Assembly (NCBI GenBank): GCA_037893225.1
Contig: JAZGUH010000199.1
Coordinates: forward strand, 2,418,001-2,482,000
Origin: Hippasteria phrygiana
Lineage: Eukaryota; Echinodermata; Asteroidea; Valvatida; Goniasteridae
Length of the DNA stretch: 64,000 nt
Direction of reading: 5' to 3'
The notes below the pieces were generated by a model, which saw only the letters and a list, made by a program, of their open reading frames with translations, was not told the DNA's origin and did not search any database. A program made the position numbers and the translations under genes. Of the stretch, positions 60,557 through 64,000 are shown piece after piece (position 1 is the first letter of the stretch; every line of letters begins with the position of its first letter).

Positions 60557-60662
60557 ATTGTCTAGGCCTACCCCCCCCCCCCCCCCCCCCCCCCTCAAAA
60601 AAATGGGGGGGGGGTTAGTAAAAAGTAGACAGTGAACATGCAATTAGTTTATGGTTTTGTTT

Positions 60663-61239
60663 AACCTCTCAAATTTTGTTTTTGTTTAACCACTATTCAG
60701 TGTGGTGCCAGTGCTTTCACGCTTAATAGCTGCACAGCCTTGTTCTTGGCATGCCAGCACCCCATCTATTATAACAGCCAGACACAGTGTGATGAATAGG
60801 ACCACTCTATTCAGTGTGGTGCCTATTGTTTGCGTTCACGCTTGGCTGCACAGCCCATTCTTGGCATGCCAGCACCCTATCTATAACAGCCAGACACAGT
60901 GCGATGAATAGACCACTCTATTCAGTGTGGTGCCTATTGTTTGCGTTCACGCTTGGCTGCACAGCCCATTCTTGGCATGCCAGCACCCTATCTATAACAG
61001 CCAGACACAGTGTGATGAATAGGACCACTCTATTCAGTGTGGTGCCTATTGTTTGCGTTCACGCTTGGCTGCACAGCCCATTCTTGGCATGCCAGCACCC
61101 TATCTATAACAGCCAGACACAGTGCGATGAATAGGACCAATCTATTCAGTGTGGTGCCTATTGTTTGCGTTCACGCTTGGCTGCACAGCCCATTCTTGGC
61201 ATGCCAGCACCCATCTATATAACAGCCAGATGCAAGGGG
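60663..61239 (+). repeat. 112-bp tandem array of a TTAA/GGGG-type MITE
   Basis: About five copies of a 112-base unit (CCACTCTATTCAGTGTGGTG, GTTCACGCTTGGCTGCACAG, TTCTTGGCATGCCAGCACCC, AACAGCCAGACACAGTG). The last ends ATGCAAGGGG and is followed by TTAA at 61240-61243. The internal copies differ by very few bases, so the expansion is recent. It is either in the SDR 3' UTR or just beyond it. Confidence 0.85.
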
Positions 61240-61243
61240 TTAA

Positions 61244-61800
61244 AAAAGAATTTTCCTTTCGACCCACCAATCCTATGTCAATTGAAAATGAAATGTTGAA
61301 AATGTATTATTAAAAATGGAAGCCTGAATGTACGAAAACAAAACAATTTAAGCTGCCAGCAGAAAACTTCAATTTGATAATTTCTTGCACATTTTAATTT
61401 CTTTGAGGAACTTGAAACCCCAAAACAATAACAGAGTAGGTTTTTTTTGGTTGTGATTTCTGAAAGTAATTCAAGATGCATTTGAAAAAATTGATGTGAA
61501 ACTAACTAAATTGATGTAATATCTGATGTTTTGAAAAGGATTTTGTTTTGCACTATAGTACTACATACACTAATTACAGTATTGGGAATTGATAATGGCT
61601 GAATAATATAGTGTTGGACAGCAGGGTTTGAATTGTGAATGTGATGCATATATGACTATTGTAATAATTGTATGATAAAGTGATGTAAATTTTTGTACAG
61701 TATTTTATAAAATTGTCATCTTCCATTCAAATTGGACCGGGTTTGTAAAAAATTGTAATACACTTTCAAATAAAAAAGATGAAATGTTTGAAAACAGTAT
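61244..61800 (+). other. AT-rich sequence with a candidate poly-A signal
   Basis: Unique AT-rich text with AATAAA at 61769-61774 followed by AAGATGAAATG. It could be the distal end of the SDR transcript, but the 2.3 kb distance and the repeats between make this uncertain. Confidence 0.3.
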
Positions 61801-64000
61801 GATGTTGGAAATGCCTTGATTTTGATGTAATTATTTAAATAAGTTTTTACAGTACATTGGAATAGGATTACACAACAGTGGATAAGCCGCACAAGTTGTG
61901 CCTTTTAAATATGTCTGGTGATAACGCCGTCTGTGGACTGAAACATGCAGATATGATAAATGAAAAACTGTATACACATTATTTGACCTTGCGGATTACA
62001 GTTAATGGTGGCTTTGCAATGAAGGGTTTTTTGTTTTGGTAGTTGGCTGGGGCCTACTTGATTTAATTTGTCACTGAACTTTTTGGGTGCACTGTTGTAA
62101 GAGGCCCAAAATTGTCTGTGACAAGATCTGGGGTGCTTTTTGGCGGTCATAAGAATTGGTTCGGTTGTTTCTTGTCGGTTAATTTCTTTGGGAATTTTAA
62201 ATAGGCGAGAATTACATACCATAATGAAACGCTCAAATACCCTGGATGATTAATCAAGGAGAAACATCAGAACCTGTTTTCGGTTATGACCGCCAAAACG
62301 CACCCTTGTTTACATTTTGCCAGCCCAGAAAATTCTTTTTGAGGCCTGTGCAGTTGAGTGATTTTTAAGATACAGATTTTCGCCTCCCTTCAGGATTGTG
62401 AGCTTTCAATTGTGAGCATCTCGGATCAATTAGCCATGAGAATTTTAATTGTTTCCCCTCAATTTTATGAAATTGGGGTATAGACGTTTTTGTAAGGTCT
62501 GCAATCGTGCAGAGAGCAGTTAATAAATTCATGTACCGCCCTCTGTTGAAATGTTGAATTTGTTATGGTAGTAGGTAGAGGGCGCTGATTAGTTCCTGGT
62601 CGATGTCAAGTCGAGTTCTGTAGAATTTTCACCAACTCCAACCAAAAGTTCTGCCGCTAAACACCGAAGGATTTCAAGAAATATGAGGTAAAAGTAAGTG
62701 TTCAAGTAGTCGGCCGCAGAGAATCAGTTTTCACAATTTTCACTGTCGCAAAGTGAAGGGCCTCAGTCCCTGACTGAAGTGATTTGCGCGTACCCCCCGT
62801 GCGGCATTTCCAGTGTATAAACGTTAGGCCCTATATAATAAAATTGTTGGTTGAAATCATTGGTATTGCGATTTGTTGTGCAATTGCCGGTGCGGGTACC
62901 AAGTTTATTTCACATTTATTTAAAGTTACTATAGTCCTAGTACTAGGCTATTATTACTTAGTATTACCTATTTGGAAAAGATTTTACTTTAATACCCCCT
63001 ACTTCCAAAAATGTAAGGCTCTCCGTTACTGCGTTAGCCTTTTTACAAGGATATTCCTTTTTGGACCCCGTAACTCCATGGGATTTGCAATACGCTCTCA
63101 TGAGATCAGTTGCAATGTTCTAGAATTCCACTTTCCCAAACGTTAATCTCCCCAGAAGGTTATCCAATCCCTCCTACAGATCTTTGAGACTTTTGCGGCA
63201 CATTTCCGGAACATTGAAACGGACAATTTAACCCTCCTGTTCTCAGGGCCAAAATCGACCCAGCTGCTGTACAGATCAAAACCTATCAAATTTCAGATTG
63301 AAACACACACAAACTGTCAGAGTTGGTGTTTAGAGATTTTGATAGGCTGTGATAGTTATAAGTATAGGAGGGTTATTGAGTAATGGAGTTTTTACTCACC
63401 AACCGACGTATTCAGCCGAGATGAACATGGCGTCGCACAGCTGACTAATACAGTCGACCAGAATGCGCATGCGCGTGGATTTTTCGAAGAGATTTGGGGC
63501 TCGACCATTTTTTGAAGGAGGGGGGCATCCTGTCTACATCGCGCTTTGGTGATGTGTGGAATACACGCATACAAAAACAAGCGCAAAATTGAATGTCAGC
63601 GAATTTTGAACGTTATAATGATCCAATACCGACTATTAATCATCACAAAAAATATTCCGTAAATGTTCATTTTAAAACTGAAGGAATGTTCAAACACACA
63701 CAACAATGTGTAAAGCACGTCATGCACACATTCACCGTCTGTTGACATGTTAACTAAAGAATTTGTGTATCTAACAGGTTGTTCTTTAAAACTGTCTAAT
63801 CTTTCAATAAAAAAAATGCATGGGTAATTCTATTCCACCTTCTGTTTCTGCCAGTCATTAATTGTACAGAGTCGGGCAGTTTTTTCCCCTCTTATGCCTG
63901 TTTCATAAGTTAGAGCTTTTGCCCAATCCAGATGTAGTGTATTAAGCACTGTATGCTCAGTCCTATCCACTTTATACCCTACGTCCTAATTTACATCATC
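61801..64000. other. Unassigned end of the window
   Basis: No gene is recognised. A 120-codon + frame at 62784-63146 has a hydrophobic middle but no known family. TAGAGGGCGCTGATTAG near 62575 resembles a short piece near 53874 (TAGAGGGCGCTC), which is not enough to call a repeat. Confidence 0.35.

Noticed and set aside
62784..63146. 120-codon frame with hydrophobic middle, considered as a small membrane protein
   Set aside because: No family match, no splice or promoter evidence. Frames of this length occur by chance in 64 kb.

Overview
This is an animal genomic window, AT-rich and dominated by introns and repeats. There are two multi-exon genes, both on the + strand. I see no bacterial or viral gene layout. 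All inferred introns have short exons, AG acceptors and, with one exception, GT donors. The protein sequences and the repeat content fit a marine deuterostome, most likely an echinoderm. The repeats include foldback elements with tandem-repeat arms resembling the sea-urchin TU class, many small terminal-inverted-repeat elements, several tRNA-derived SINEs and long poly-C tracts. The species assignment is inference, because no species-specific marker was checked.

Layout. 1-16423 is gene-free in what I can support: minisatellites, an 830-base G-free pyrimidine-rich tract, SINEs and MITEs. 16424-47598 holds the 3' part of a metabotropic GABA-B receptor subunit in 12 exons. It starts near the end of the Venus-flytrap ligand-binding domain and runs through seven transmembrane helices, a coiled coil and the stop codon. 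The exons for the start of the protein (several hundred residues) were not found and probably lie upstream of the window. The introns hold most of the mobile elements. 47599-54007 is 3'-flank or UTR and intergenic sequence with a triplicated block and MITEs. 54008-59479 holds a complete 7-exon gene for a 321-residue short-chain dehydrogenase/reductase. Its substrate loop and C-terminus read most like the protochlorophyllide-reductase-like branch. 59480-64000 is probable 3' UTR, small inverted-repeat elements, a 112-bp tandem array and unassigned sequence.

The two genes are not obviously related in function. The receptor is a cell-surface GABA sensor and the SDR is an NAD(P)-dependent redox enzyme. 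The points most worth a second look are: the receptor's mixture of GB1-type ligand-binding and GB2-type coupling-loop sequence; a GC-AG intron; a 363-bp duplication that copies a splice donor; two foldback elements sharing a core but carrying different repeat units in their arms; six perfect TGACGTCA palindromes confined to one receptor intron; perfect DR1 hormone-receptor sites in the last SDR intron; and the POR-like nature of the SDR. I found no wholly new gene system, and I say so plainly.
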